A stretch of DNA of 18,296 bases from Thiotrichales bacterium. GTDB lineage: Bacteria; Pseudomonadota; Gammaproteobacteria; Thiomicrospirales; Thiomicrospiraceae. The notes under the pieces were generated by a model that saw only the letters and a list, made by a program, of their open reading frames with translations, did no database searches and had not been told where the DNA came from. Shown here piece by piece: positions 8,249 to 14,660 of the stretch. The translations under genes and the position numbers were made by a program. The stretch covers positions 1 to 18,296 of the forward strand of contig JACXUQ010000006.1 of the NCBI GenBank assembly GCA_014763835.1. Reading direction: 5' to 3'. The first letter of the stretch is position 1; every line of letters begins with the position of its first letter.

Positions 8249-8908
8249 ATGAAGCAAATTGATAAGCAAATCGTATTAGCGTTATTGGATGCAGTCGAGC
8301 ACGATGACCAAGGGCGTGTAACGGATTTATTGGATGAATTGACCAGCATCCGTGAAACCCAGATTTATCAGCAGTTGGAGGCGTTAACCAAAAATTTGCA
8401 CGAAACTTTAGATGATCTTGAGGTGGATGCGCCAATCCTGTTGCATGCGAAGCATGATTTACCGGATATTGCTGAACGCTTGCAGTATGTGATTCATGAA
8501 ACCCAAGCCGCGAGCGGCAAGACTTTGCAGGCGGCTGAAAACCTTTCCGAGTTGCTGGAAGAGTTGACCTTGGCGGACGATGTCACCCTGGATGCCGCCC
8601 AGCAGTTGAAGCAGCAGATGAATAGCGAGCTGACGAACATTATGTTGGCACAGTCCTTTCAGGATCTGACCGGTCAGGTACTGAACCGTGTGATTTTGAT
8701 TGTTACCTCGCTTGAGGAGAGTTTAAAAACATTAATAGCACGCTCCAAGCATGACTTCGAGAAGATTCCTGAACGACAATACTCCGAAGAAGAGCGTAAA
8801 GCACAGGAGGCCAAAGGGATGGGGCCGAATGTAACCCGCGATGCGAAACAAGGCGCCCTGGATTCACAAGAGGATATTGATGACCTATTGAGTGATCTCG
8901 GTATTTAA
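8249..8908 (+). CDS. cheZ: CheY-phosphate phosphatase CheZ
   Basis: CheZ speeds removal of phosphate from CheY-P. The catalytic helix motif SFQDLTGQ carries D139 and Q143, which align with D143 and Q147 of E. coli CheZ (Gln positions the attacking water). The C-terminus SQEDIDDLLSDLGI (206-219) matches the acidic-hydrophobic peptide by which CheZ tethers to CheY. The rest is a long helical hairpin with heptad-like leucines. The length of 219 residues is close to the family norm. AGAGGA at 8235-8240 precedes the ATG. It sits between cheY and cheA as in Pseudomonas, but is isolated from cheY by a strong terminator and from cheA by a 122-base gap with a sigma-54-type promoter. Confidence 0.96.
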   Translation: MKQIDKQIVLALLDAVEHDDQGRVTDLLDELTSIRETQIYQQLEALTKNLHETLDDLEVDAPILLHAKHDLPDIAERLQYVIHETQAASGKTLQAAENLSELLEELTLADDVTLDAAQQLKQQMNSELTNIMLAQSFQDLTGQVLNRVILIVTSLEESLKTLIARSKHDFEKIPERQYSEEERKAQEAKGMGPNVTRDAKQGALDSQEDIDDLLSDLGI

Positions 8909-8939
8909 GCGGTTTTTACGCTATGCAGATAGGAAGGTA

Positions 8940-8955
8940 TGGCACATTGATTGCT
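8940..8955 (+). promoter_or_regulatory. Predicted sigma-54 (RpoN) promoter upstream of cheA
   Basis: TGGCAC (8940-8945), five bases, then TTGCT (8951-8955) is a perfect fit to the core sigma-54 consensus TGGCAC-N5-TTGCW. Exactly ten bases separate the GG and GC dinucleotides. It lies in the 122-base gap between cheZ and cheA, about 75 bases before the cheA start. The expected start of transcription is near 8966, giving a leader of about 65 bases. No activator site was recognised. Confidence 0.75.
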
Positions 8956-9030
8956 AATGGATTTGCACTGTATTTGGAAAAGCATTTCAAAAGTGAATGT
9001 GCAACGCGATAGCGAAAAGAGGTACTGATT

Positions 9031-11094
9031 GTGGATGAGGATATTTTACAGGACTTTTTGGTAGAGGCCACGGAACTGGTTGATCAGCTGAATGAGCAGT
9101 TGGTTGACCTTGAGCAATCTCCAAGCGATCGGGACCTGCTTAATGCCGTATTCCGCGGGTTTCATACGATTAAAGGCGGTGCGGGATTTTTGGGTATTAC
9201 GCCGCTGATTGAAGTATGTCACCGTGCTGAAAACGTGTTTGACAAGATTCGTAATGGTGATGTGGAATACGATGCGGTTGCGGCGGATGTGATTTTACGC
9301 GCTTTTGATGTCATTTCCGATTCAATTAATCTGCTCAATGAAGGGCATAGAGAATTGCCCGAAAATAACCCGACGTTGTTAAAAGAGTTGGACGCCTTAA
9401 CGAAAGGGCAATTAGCCGCGCCGGTCGCTGAAGAGAGCGCTTCTCAGCCTAAACTTTCTTTGCCGGCTGATGTGGATCCGGATGGCGATATGACAGACGA
9501 TGAGTTTGAAGCCTTGCTCAATCAGCGCGACCAGTTAGGGGGGGCTTCAGATGTCGAAGTTTCCCAAGCAGAAAAGGCGTTACAGTTACCGGAAGGGCTG
9601 GATCCGGACGGTGAAATTACTGATGATGAATTTGAAGCCTTGCTGAATCAACGTGATTCGCTGGATGCGCTGCATGTTGGCGGCGTCTCGAAAACGCCGA
9701 GCTTACAGCTTCCGGAGGGGATGGATCCGGATGGTGAAATTACCGATGATGAATTCGATGCCCTGTTGAATCAGCGCGATTTGTTGGAAATGTCAGCCAT
9801 GGCTGAGCCTGAAGAGGAGGTTCATGTGATCAAGCCAGTGGCAAAACCTGCCGTTTCAAAAGCGCAAGTTGCCAGTGATGAAGAGGATGGCAGTTCAGCC
9901 GGTGCCAGTAAGGCGCCTGCCAAACCCGGTACGACCGAATCGACCGTGCGAGTCGATACCAAACGTTTGGATGAGATCATGAACCTGGTAGGTGAACTGG
10001 TGTTGGTGCGCAATCGGTTGCTAACCTTGCGCACAACTCAGGCAAGCGGTGAAGAGCTCTCCAATGCCGTAGCCAATTTGGATCATGTCACTACTGATCT
10101 GCAGACGTCGGTTATGAAAACGCGTATGCAACCGGTTAAAAAGGTGTTTGGCCGCTTTCCGCGCGTGGTTCGCGATTTGGCCCGAAAACTGGGCAAGGAA
10201 ATCGAGCTTGAATTGCGTGGCGAGGAGACCGACCTCGATAAAAACCTGGTTGAGGCTCTGGCGGATCCGTTGGTCCATCTGGTGCGTAATTCGGTGGATC
10301 ACGGCATTGAAATGCCGGCAGATCGCATTAAGGCCGGTAAGCCTAAAAAAGGCACAGTTATTTTGGCTGCCGAGCAGGAGGGGGATCATATTCTGCTGTC
10401 CATTACGGATGACGGCAAAGGCATGGATCCTGATGTTTTGCGTCGCAAAGCCGTTGAAAAAGGCATGCTCGACGAAATGACGGCTAACCAATTGGATGAT
10501 AAGGACGCATTTGAATTGATTATGTCTGCCGGTTTTTCGACCGCCGAACAGATTAGCGATATTTCCGGACGCGGTGTGGGTATGGATGTCGTTAAAAGCA
10601 TGATTACCAAGCTGAACGGCAGCATTGATATTCACTCCGTTCTGGGTGAAGGAACACGCATGAGCATTCGTGTGCCTTTGACGCTGGCGATTCTGCCGAC
10701 CTTGATGGTGTCATTTGGTGAGGACAATTACGCCATTCCGTTGACCAGTGTGCAGGAAATTTTTGATTATGAGCCTGAAAAGACCAATAAAATCGACGGC
10801 CAGATGATGGTGAGATTGCGCGAGAAGAGTATTCCGTTGTATTTTCTGACCGAGTGGTTGGCGCCGGAGAAGGTAAAAGACGATTATTATGGCGATAAGG
10901 TGGTCATTGTGACGATCGGTAACCAACGTGCAGGTTTGGTGGTGGAACAGGTTAACGGTCAGGAAGAGGTGGTTATTAAGCCGTTGGGTATGATGCTCAA
11001 AAAAGTCGCCGGCTATGCAGGGGCAACCATTACGGGTAATGGCAGTATTGCCTTGATTTTGGACCTACCGGGGGTCATCCACCGCTTTCAGTAA
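9031..11094 (+). CDS. cheA: Chemotaxis histidine kinase CheA with three acidic repeats in place of P2
   Basis: CheA autophosphorylates on histidine and passes phosphate to CheY and CheB. The start is GTG at 9031 with AAGAGG at 9017-9022. The HPt domain (about 1-105) has the phospho-histidine H45 in FRGFHTIKGGAGF. A low-complexity acidic region (about 130-300) carries three copies of LPEGxDPDGEITDDEFEALLNQRD at residues 144-167, 186-209 and 227-250. No folded P2 domain was recognised. The P3 dimerisation segment begins near 304, followed by the ATPase domain with N420 in RNSVDHG, DDGKGMD at 460-466 and GRGVGMD at 513-519. The CheW-like P5 domain runs from about 555 to the end. The length is 687 residues. 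cheW follows after 15 bases. Confidence 0.96.
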   Translation: MDEDILQDFLVEATELVDQLNEQLVDLEQSPSDRDLLNAVFRGFHTIKGGAGFLGITPLIEVCHRAENVFDKIRNGDVEYDAVAADVILRAFDVISDSINLLNEGHRELPENNPTLLKELDALTKGQLAAPVAEESASQPKLSLPADVDPDGDMTDDEFEALLNQRDQLGGASDVEVSQAEKALQLPEGLDPDGEITDDEFEALLNQRDSLDALHVGGVSKTPSLQLPEGMDPDGEITDDEFDALLNQRDLLEMSAMAEPEEEVHVIKPVAKPAVSKAQVASDEEDGSSAGASKAPAKPGTTESTVRVDTKRLDEIMNLVGELVLVRNRLLTLRTTQASGEELSNAVANLDHVTTDLQTSVMKTRMQPVKKVFGRFPRVVRDLARKLGKEIELELRGEETDLDKNLVEALADPLVHLVRNSVDHGIEMPADRIKAGKPKKGTVILAAEQEGDHILLSITDDGKGMDPDVLRRKAVEKGMLDEMTANQLDDKDAFELIMSAGFSTAEQISDISGRGVGMDVVKSMITKLNGSIDIHSVLGEGTRMSIRVPLTLAILPTLMVSFGEDNYAIPLTSVQEIFDYEPEKTNKIDGQMMVRLREKSIPLYFLTEWLAPEKVKDDYYGDKVVIVTIGNQRAGLVVEQVNGQEEVVIKPLGMMLKKVAGYAGATITGNGSIALILDLPGVIHRFQ
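9460..9780 (+). repeat. Three in-frame copies of a 24-codon acidic peptide in cheA
   Basis: The copies are at 9460-9531, 9586-9657 and 9709-9780, with starts 126 and 123 bases apart. The protein core is DPDGEITDDEFEALLNQRD. Copies 2 and 3 differ mainly at synonymous third codon positions (for example ACT/ACC, TTT/TTC, CAA/CAG, CGT/CGC), so the peptide rather than the DNA appears to be conserved. The spacers between copies are unlike each other. Confidence 0.9.
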
Positions 11095-11109
11095 TTGGGG
11101 AGTTTTTTT

Positions 11110-11616
11110 ATGAATTTGGATGCAAGACAAAAGCTTTCATCGTTTCAGGCGGTAGATGCGGGGCTGGATGATGACGGTGCCTACGCCGGTCCAAGCGCAC
11201 GTTGTGTGTTGTTTACGCTGGAGGACGAGATTTACGGCATTTATGTCAAAAAAATTCGTGAAGTCTTGAGGGTTGGCAAAATCCGTCAAGTCGCGGGTAC
11301 GCCGTCGCATGTGCTGGGTGTGATTAATGTACGCGGTGTGATTGTGACGGTGGTCGATACCCGAACGGTTTATGGTATGCCTAGAAAACCGATTACGGAT
11401 CTGTCGCGTATTATTATTGTTGAGCTTGAAGAGGAGCAGACGGTTGGGATGATGGTGGACTTTGTGATGGAAGTGCGCGACATACCCGAAAGCCGTTTTG
11501 AGGCGTTGTCCTCCACGAAGGAGAATGCATCGCGTTATATTCAGGGTATTGCGCACTATCAGAATAATGTGATTATTCTGATAGATGTGGATAATATGAT
11601 GATGAAGCTAACTTGA
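11110..11616 (+). CDS. cheW: Chemotaxis coupling protein CheW (first copy)
   Basis: CheW links CheA to chemoreceptors in the signalling array. The ATG at 11110 is chosen over an in-frame TTG at 11095 because GGGGAG (11097-11102) sits seven bases before it. The protein has 168 residues. About 30 N-terminal residues precede the CheW fold, with FTLEDEIYGIYVKKIREVLR, VLGVINVRGVIVTVVDTR and a C-terminal INLV-type stretch (NVIILIDVDNMM). The VVTVVDTR form resembles the CheW found downstream of cheA in Pseudomonas, so this is probably the partner of the adjacent CheA. Its last 9 bases overlap the 3' end of the oppositely oriented gene at 11608-11925, and no terminator is visible between them. Confidence 0.95.
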   Translation: MNLDARQKLSSFQAVDAGLDDDGAYAGPSARCVLFTLEDEIYGIYVKKIREVLRVGKIRQVAGTPSHVLGVINVRGVIVTVVDTRTVYGMPRKPITDLSRIIIVELEEEQTVGMMVDFVMEVRDIPESRFEALSSTKENASRYIQGIAHYQNNVIILIDVDNMMMKLT

Positions 11617-11925
11617 TGGCGAGGGTGTTTGTTTGGTTTGCGGTGGCGATTTTTCGCTGAGCTGATAGGCAAACACCAACACTTGAGCCACGGCTTCGTA
11701 CAGAATTTGTGGAATTTCCTGATTAAGCTCTACCTGGCTAAGCAATGAAACCAGTTCCGGATCCTGTTGGATCGGAATATTGTGTTCGCGAGCCAGTTCA
11801 AGAATCTGCTCTGCGATGTGCCCGCTGCCTTTAGCGGTCACGACAGGCGCAGACTCGCCATCATACTGAAGTGAAACGGCGATTTTATCTGCGAGAGTTG
11901 CTGCGTTTTTTTTCTGATCGCTCAT
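11608..11925 (-). CDS. Stand-alone FlhB C-terminal-domain-like protein (EscU/YscU/HrcU family)
   Basis: This 105-residue protein matches only the cytoplasmic C-terminal domain of FlhB. AVSLQYDGES aligns with FlhB AVALKYDPDS, and ELAREHNIPIQQDPELVSLL aligns with TIAREHNIPIVEAPPLARAL of the flhB product in this same window. It has no membrane segments, and the NPTH cleavage motif is absent, so it starts just after the position equivalent to the cleavage site. Such proteins (sometimes called FhlB) are known beside fliK-like genes and are thought to act in export substrate switching; that role is inferred. The C-terminal tail is rich in Pro, Ser and Thr. It is the last gene of the minus-strand group, 48 bases after the STAS gene. 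Confidence 0.85.
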   Translation of the reverse strand: MSDQKKNAATLADKIAVSLQYDGESAPVVTAKGSGHIAEQILELAREHNIPIQQDPELVSLLSQVELNQEIPQILYEAVAQVLVFAYQLSEKSPPQTKQTPSPSS

Positions 11926-11973
11926 GTTGACATCCTCAGGTGCGGGAGTCGTTACCCGGCCTGTCGAGAATTT

Positions 11974-12249
11974 TTATGCCAACAATAAGGCGCCGTTTAA
12001 TCCCAGTTTTTGCGCTGAAGAGGCGATTAAGTCATTTGCCTGCTGCCAGCCGACCTGTTTGTCATTTTCCTGTGCGCTGCCGATCAGTACAATCAGGGCT
12101 TGTAGCCCGCTGGTATCCAAGGTTTCGACGTTATTGCCATCAATCAGAATGTCGTCGCCGGCGGTGTCAAAACGCTCCCGCAGTTCGGCAAAGGTTTGTC
12201 CGATGGTGTGAATAGTCAGTGTTTCCGGAAGGGTAATGATGTCAGCCAT
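11974..12249 (-). CDS. Small STAS-domain protein (anti-sigma-antagonist-like)
   Basis: The 91-residue product is a single STAS domain. The signature LDTSGLQALIVLIG holds the serine (S47, within D45-T46-S47-G48) that is the regulatory phosphorylation site in SpoIIAA-type proteins. There is no signal peptide or membrane segment. GGGG lies shortly before the ATG on the minus strand. Single STAS proteins are found in several second chemosensory clusters next to a cheY and cheW, as here, though their biochemical role there is poorly defined. No partner anti-sigma kinase gene is visible in the window. The family call is firm; the function is open, and an MlaB-like role is less likely given the neighbours. 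Confidence 0.85.
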   Translation of the reverse strand: MADIITLPETLTIHTIGQTFAELRERFDTAGDDILIDGNNVETLDTSGLQALIVLIGSAQENDKQVGWQQANDLIASSAQKLGLNGALLLA

Positions 12250-12289
12250 GGAATGCCCCTTTGTAAGGAATGGTAGGTCTGCCTGAATC

Positions 12290-12324
12290 CAGCCGCTAGG
12301 AAGGAATTCCTGTGAGTGCGGCTG
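12290..12324 (-). other. Long hairpin between the second cheY and the STAS gene
   Basis: A perfect 7-base inverted repeat, CAGCCGC (12290-12296) and GCGGCTG (12318-12324), encloses a second inverted repeat AGGAA (12298-12302) / TTCCT (12307-12311). It lies in the 89-base gap between two co-directional minus-strand genes. No T-tract follows on the minus strand, so it is not a normal terminator. It could protect or cut the message between the two genes. Confidence 0.6.
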
Positions 12325-12338
12325 TTGGGTGAAATCAA

Positions 12339-12698
12339 TTAAAGCACGCGGCCGATAACGGAAAGCAATTTTTCAGGGCTGAAAGGTTTCACGATCCAAC
12401 CGGTTGCACCCGCTTCTTTGCCTTTGGTTTTCATGTCGCCGGATGATTCCGTCGTCAGACACAAAATTGGGGTGAACTTGTAGTTCGGCAGGGCGCGTAA
12501 TGCGGTGATCAGCTCGATACCGTTCATGTTCGGCATGTTAATATCGGTGACAATCAGGTCGAATTGATTCTGCTTTGCCAAATCCAAAGCCATCACCCCA
12601 TCCTCTGCCTCTGTCACATCGTGCCCGGCGGACTTCAGCGACATGCTGACCATCTGGCGCATTGATTTTGAATCGTCTACGGCTAGGATCTTTGACAT
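12339..12698 (-). CDS. cheY: Second CheY-like response regulator
   Basis: This 119-residue single receiver domain has the complete active site: D8-D9, phosphoacceptor D52 in TDINMP, T82 and K104 in IVKPF. W101 stands at the place of the switch tyrosine of CheY. It differs strongly from the CheY at 7747-8157. The opening ILAVDDSKSMRQMVSMSLKSAGHDV is typical of CheY proteins from second (array-linked, often F7-type) chemosensory clusters rather than the motor-binding CheY. GAGAGA precedes the ATG on the minus strand. It lies between the second cheW and the STAS gene. It may be a phosphate sink or signal to a non-motor target; the sequence does not decide this. Confidence 0.93.
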   Translation of the reverse strand: MSKILAVDDSKSMRQMVSMSLKSAGHDVTEAEDGVMALDLAKQNQFDLIVTDINMPNMNGIELITALRALPNYKFTPILCLTTESSGDMKTKGKEAGATGWIVKPFSPEKLLSVIGRVL

Positions 12699-12767
12699 TG
12701 TTTTTCTCTCACACTCTAAAAATTAAAACGTAACTTTACTTAAATTGGGTTAGCTCAACAATAAGCA

Positions 12768-13292
12768 TTATTCGCGATTGAGGCTTTTTCTGATGCGTGC
12801 CAGGATGCCCTCGTTGATCAGCTGGTTGACATTCAATACCACGATCATCTTCTCCCCGACCGTCGCCAATCCATTTACGTAATCGGTATGGATGGTGCCT
12901 TGCATGTCCGGAGAGGATTGAATTTCTGATTTGTTGAGGGTGTATACGTCGGAAACCCCGTCGACCACCAGGCCGATGATTTTTTGGGAGCCCGAGACGT
13001 CTTCGGCGCGAAGAATAATCACGACCGTCGATTCATTATAGGTGATGTTTTCTAAACCAAAGCGAACGCGTAAATCGATAATGGGAACAACCGCACCACG
13101 CAGGTTGATTACGCCCATGACATAGTTGGGGGTGTTAGGGATGGCGGTGGTTTTTTCCCATCCTTTGATTTCCTGAACCGTCAGGATGTCCACTCCATAC
13201 TCTTCTCTACCCAGAATAAAGCTAAGAACCTGATCGTCATGGCCTTTCTTCTGGCCGATTTGCTCTTGAACTGCATTCAGATTGGTGTCCAT
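12768..13292 (-). CDS. cheW: Chemotaxis coupling protein CheW (second copy)
   Basis: This 174-residue CheW has the standard fold, with FILGREEYGVDILTVQEIKG, the conserved block YVMGVINLRGAVVPIIDLR, and IGLVVDGVSDVYTL near the C-terminal half. It is closer to the common VVPIIDLR type than the first CheW (VVTVVDTR type), so it is not a recent duplicate. It is the first gene of a minus-strand group with the second cheY, the STAS gene and the FlhB-like gene. The ribosome site is weak (GAG some ten bases before the ATG). A 69-base gap separates it from the second cheY, and a 180-base gap with a large hairpin separates it from the FliK-like gene. Confidence 0.95.
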   Translation of the reverse strand: MDTNLNAVQEQIGQKKGHDDQVLSFILGREEYGVDILTVQEIKGWEKTTAIPNTPNYVMGVINLRGAVVPIIDLRVRFGLENITYNESTVVIILRAEDVSGSQKIIGLVVDGVSDVYTLNKSEIQSSPDMQGTIHTDYVNGLATVGEKMIVVLNVNQLINEGILARIRKSLNRE

Positions 13293-13347
13293 ACTGCGTT
13301 ACTCTATTTGGATTAAAACAATTAGGGGTAAAGTACCTTATTCAACT

Positions 13348-13398
13348 AAAAACGTCTAGTCCAGGATGGCTTATTTTACTGTAAAAACCAGGCTGGAC
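13348..13398 (-). terminator. Large imperfect hairpin, possible terminator after the FliK-like gene
   Basis: GTCCAG (13359-13364) and CTGGAC (13393-13398) form a perfect outer stem. Inside, TTTTA and TAAAA (about 13374-13386) can form a second stem. Read on the minus strand, five T residues (A-run at 13348-13352 on the plus strand) follow six bases after the stem. It could end the FliK-like transcript or form a leader structure for the cheW group. The AT-rich inner stem and delayed T-run make it a weak terminator call. Confidence 0.4.
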
Positions 13399-13472
13399 GG
13401 TAAGGTTTTATTTATTCAGGGCGCACGGTTCGGGTCTGTCTGATATCATAGAAAGCAAATATTGCACCGAAG

Positions 13473-14522
13473 TTAAACTTTGATATCGATTAAAGCGACA
13501 CGTGTAGCAAAATCCGATTGTTTGGGCTTTTGTGGCAGGAACTGTGGCGGAGGGATGCGCAGACCGAGAGTTTCCAGTTGTTCTACCAGCATCGGGAGTT
13601 TTTGCTGCAGGGTGGATTCAAGTTCTTGGGTTTCGCACCAAATTGAACAATATAGCGTCTCCTTGGATTCGTTCAGGGTGAGTTTATAGAGACTGTCGGA
13701 TTGGTTGATCTCCAGCTCCACCATCAGCTCCCAGAGTGTCTGTTGCGGATAGCGCTTTTGGTAGATGCCCACTTGTATCGGTTTTATTTCGCCCTGTTGC
13801 TGAAATGGCAGTTCAATATTGAGTAATTCAGGATGCTCAAACAATTGCAGTTGCTGTAGTGTGATTTTATTGATGCTCTCGCCAAGCGTTTTTGCCAAGT
13901 GTGCCAGCAGGCTGGCATTGGGGGAGGCGGGCGGCTCTTGCTTGATGAGGTTTTGCAGTCTGAGCAGCTGGGCTTTGGTGTCGTTGGCAAGGTTGCTGAG
14001 ATCGGCTTTAAGGAGTTTGTTTTCAAGCAGCAGTCCGCTGTTGTTGAGAGCTTCCTTGAGGCGCTGTCCGTTGAGGTTGGCGCCCGGCTTTAGGAGCTGT
14101 TCCAGCAGTTGGCCAATTACGGTCTGTATGTTTTGAGAGAGGTTCGGGGCGCTTTGCAGTTGTTGCAACACCTGGGTGATGGGTTGTTGATTGGCCAGCA
14201 GCTGTTTGTATTGGTTTTGCAGGGCGGCCTGTTGAGAATTTAAAATCTCATTCTGGGGATTTTGAGGGGCTTTGTGCGGGATGGTTAAGACTAAAGCCGG
14301 GTGGATTTGCTTGACTTCCACTTCCAGCGGTCCGGGTTTTAAGTGCGGTCCTTTTAGATCGGCGGTCAGCGTCTGGCTGCCAAGGGTGATGAGAGCCTGG
14401 CTGCCTTGGATTTGTGTCACATTGATGGTGACCAGTTGCCCGGCTTTGAGGCCCGAAAGCAGCGCAGAGCCGGTGTTCAGACTGAGGGTGTTGCCGGTAA
14501 CATTGTTGGGAATGGTAATCAT
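13473..14522 (-). CDS. FliK-like flagellar hook-length control protein
   Basis: The 349-residue protein has three visible parts. An N-terminal beta-rich part (about 1-85) has GLKAGQLVTINVTQIQG and LKPGPLEVEVKQIHPALVLTI. A long Gln/Leu/Asn-rich helical part runs to about 225 (AALQNQYKQLLANQQPITQV, LLEQLLKPGANLNGQRLKE). A C-terminal domain resembles the FliK C-terminal (Flg_hook) domain, with LWELMVELEIN and LQQKLPMLVEQLETLGLRI. FliK acts as an exported ruler and contacts FlhB to switch export specificity. The C-terminal domain has the pair CSIWC, unusual for an exported flagellar protein. Its usual neighbour, the stand-alone FlhB-like gene, is on the same strand but four genes away. It is divergent from cheR. 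The call rests on domain layout and pattern, not on a long identical motif. Confidence 0.72.
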   Translation of the reverse strand: MITIPNNVTGNTLSLNTGSALLSGLKAGQLVTINVTQIQGSQALITLGSQTLTADLKGPHLKPGPLEVEVKQIHPALVLTIPHKAPQNPQNEILNSQQAALQNQYKQLLANQQPITQVLQQLQSAPNLSQNIQTVIGQLLEQLLKPGANLNGQRLKEALNNSGLLLENKLLKADLSNLANDTKAQLLRLQNLIKQEPPASPNASLLAHLAKTLGESINKITLQQLQLFEHPELLNIELPFQQQGEIKPIQVGIYQKRYPQQTLWELMVELEINQSDSLYKLTLNESKETLYCSIWCETQELESTLQQKLPMLVEQLETLGLRIPPPQFLPQKPKQSDFATRVALIDIKV

Positions 14523-14660
14523 CGGGCAAAAATTTTATTTTACGGTTGTATGAATAAATTAAAATAGAGCGTCGGCGTAACAAGACGAAATACGAATAGA
14601 GGGTCGGGCTCTAATGGCTCCATCCGTTTGCTGTTAACCCCATTAAGGTTACTATAAATC
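14523..14660. promoter_or_regulatory. Divergent control region between FliK-like gene and cheR
   Basis: This 138-base gap must hold promoters for both the minus-strand FliK-like gene and the plus-strand cheR. It is AT-rich on the left side. No sigma-54 or sigma-28 site with proper spacing was found. AAGG at 14645-14648 is the likely ribosome site of cheR, rather far (12 bases) from its ATG. The promoters themselves are not identified. Confidence 0.45.

Noticed and set aside
10021..10635. 204-codon open frame on the minus strand inside cheA
   Set aside because: It lies opposite the conserved P3-P4 region of cheA, is His/Asn/Gln-rich as expected for an antisense shadow and matches no family.
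12340..12358. Sigma-28-like TAAA and GCCGATAA on the plus strand
   Set aside because: The -10 part is perfect but only 7 bases separate it from TAAA where about 15 are needed. It lies at the end of the second cheY coding sequence and would point antisense.
14615..14631. Sigma-54-like TGGCTC and TTGC before cheR
   Set aside because: GG and GC are separated by 12 bases rather than 10, so the geometry is wrong.
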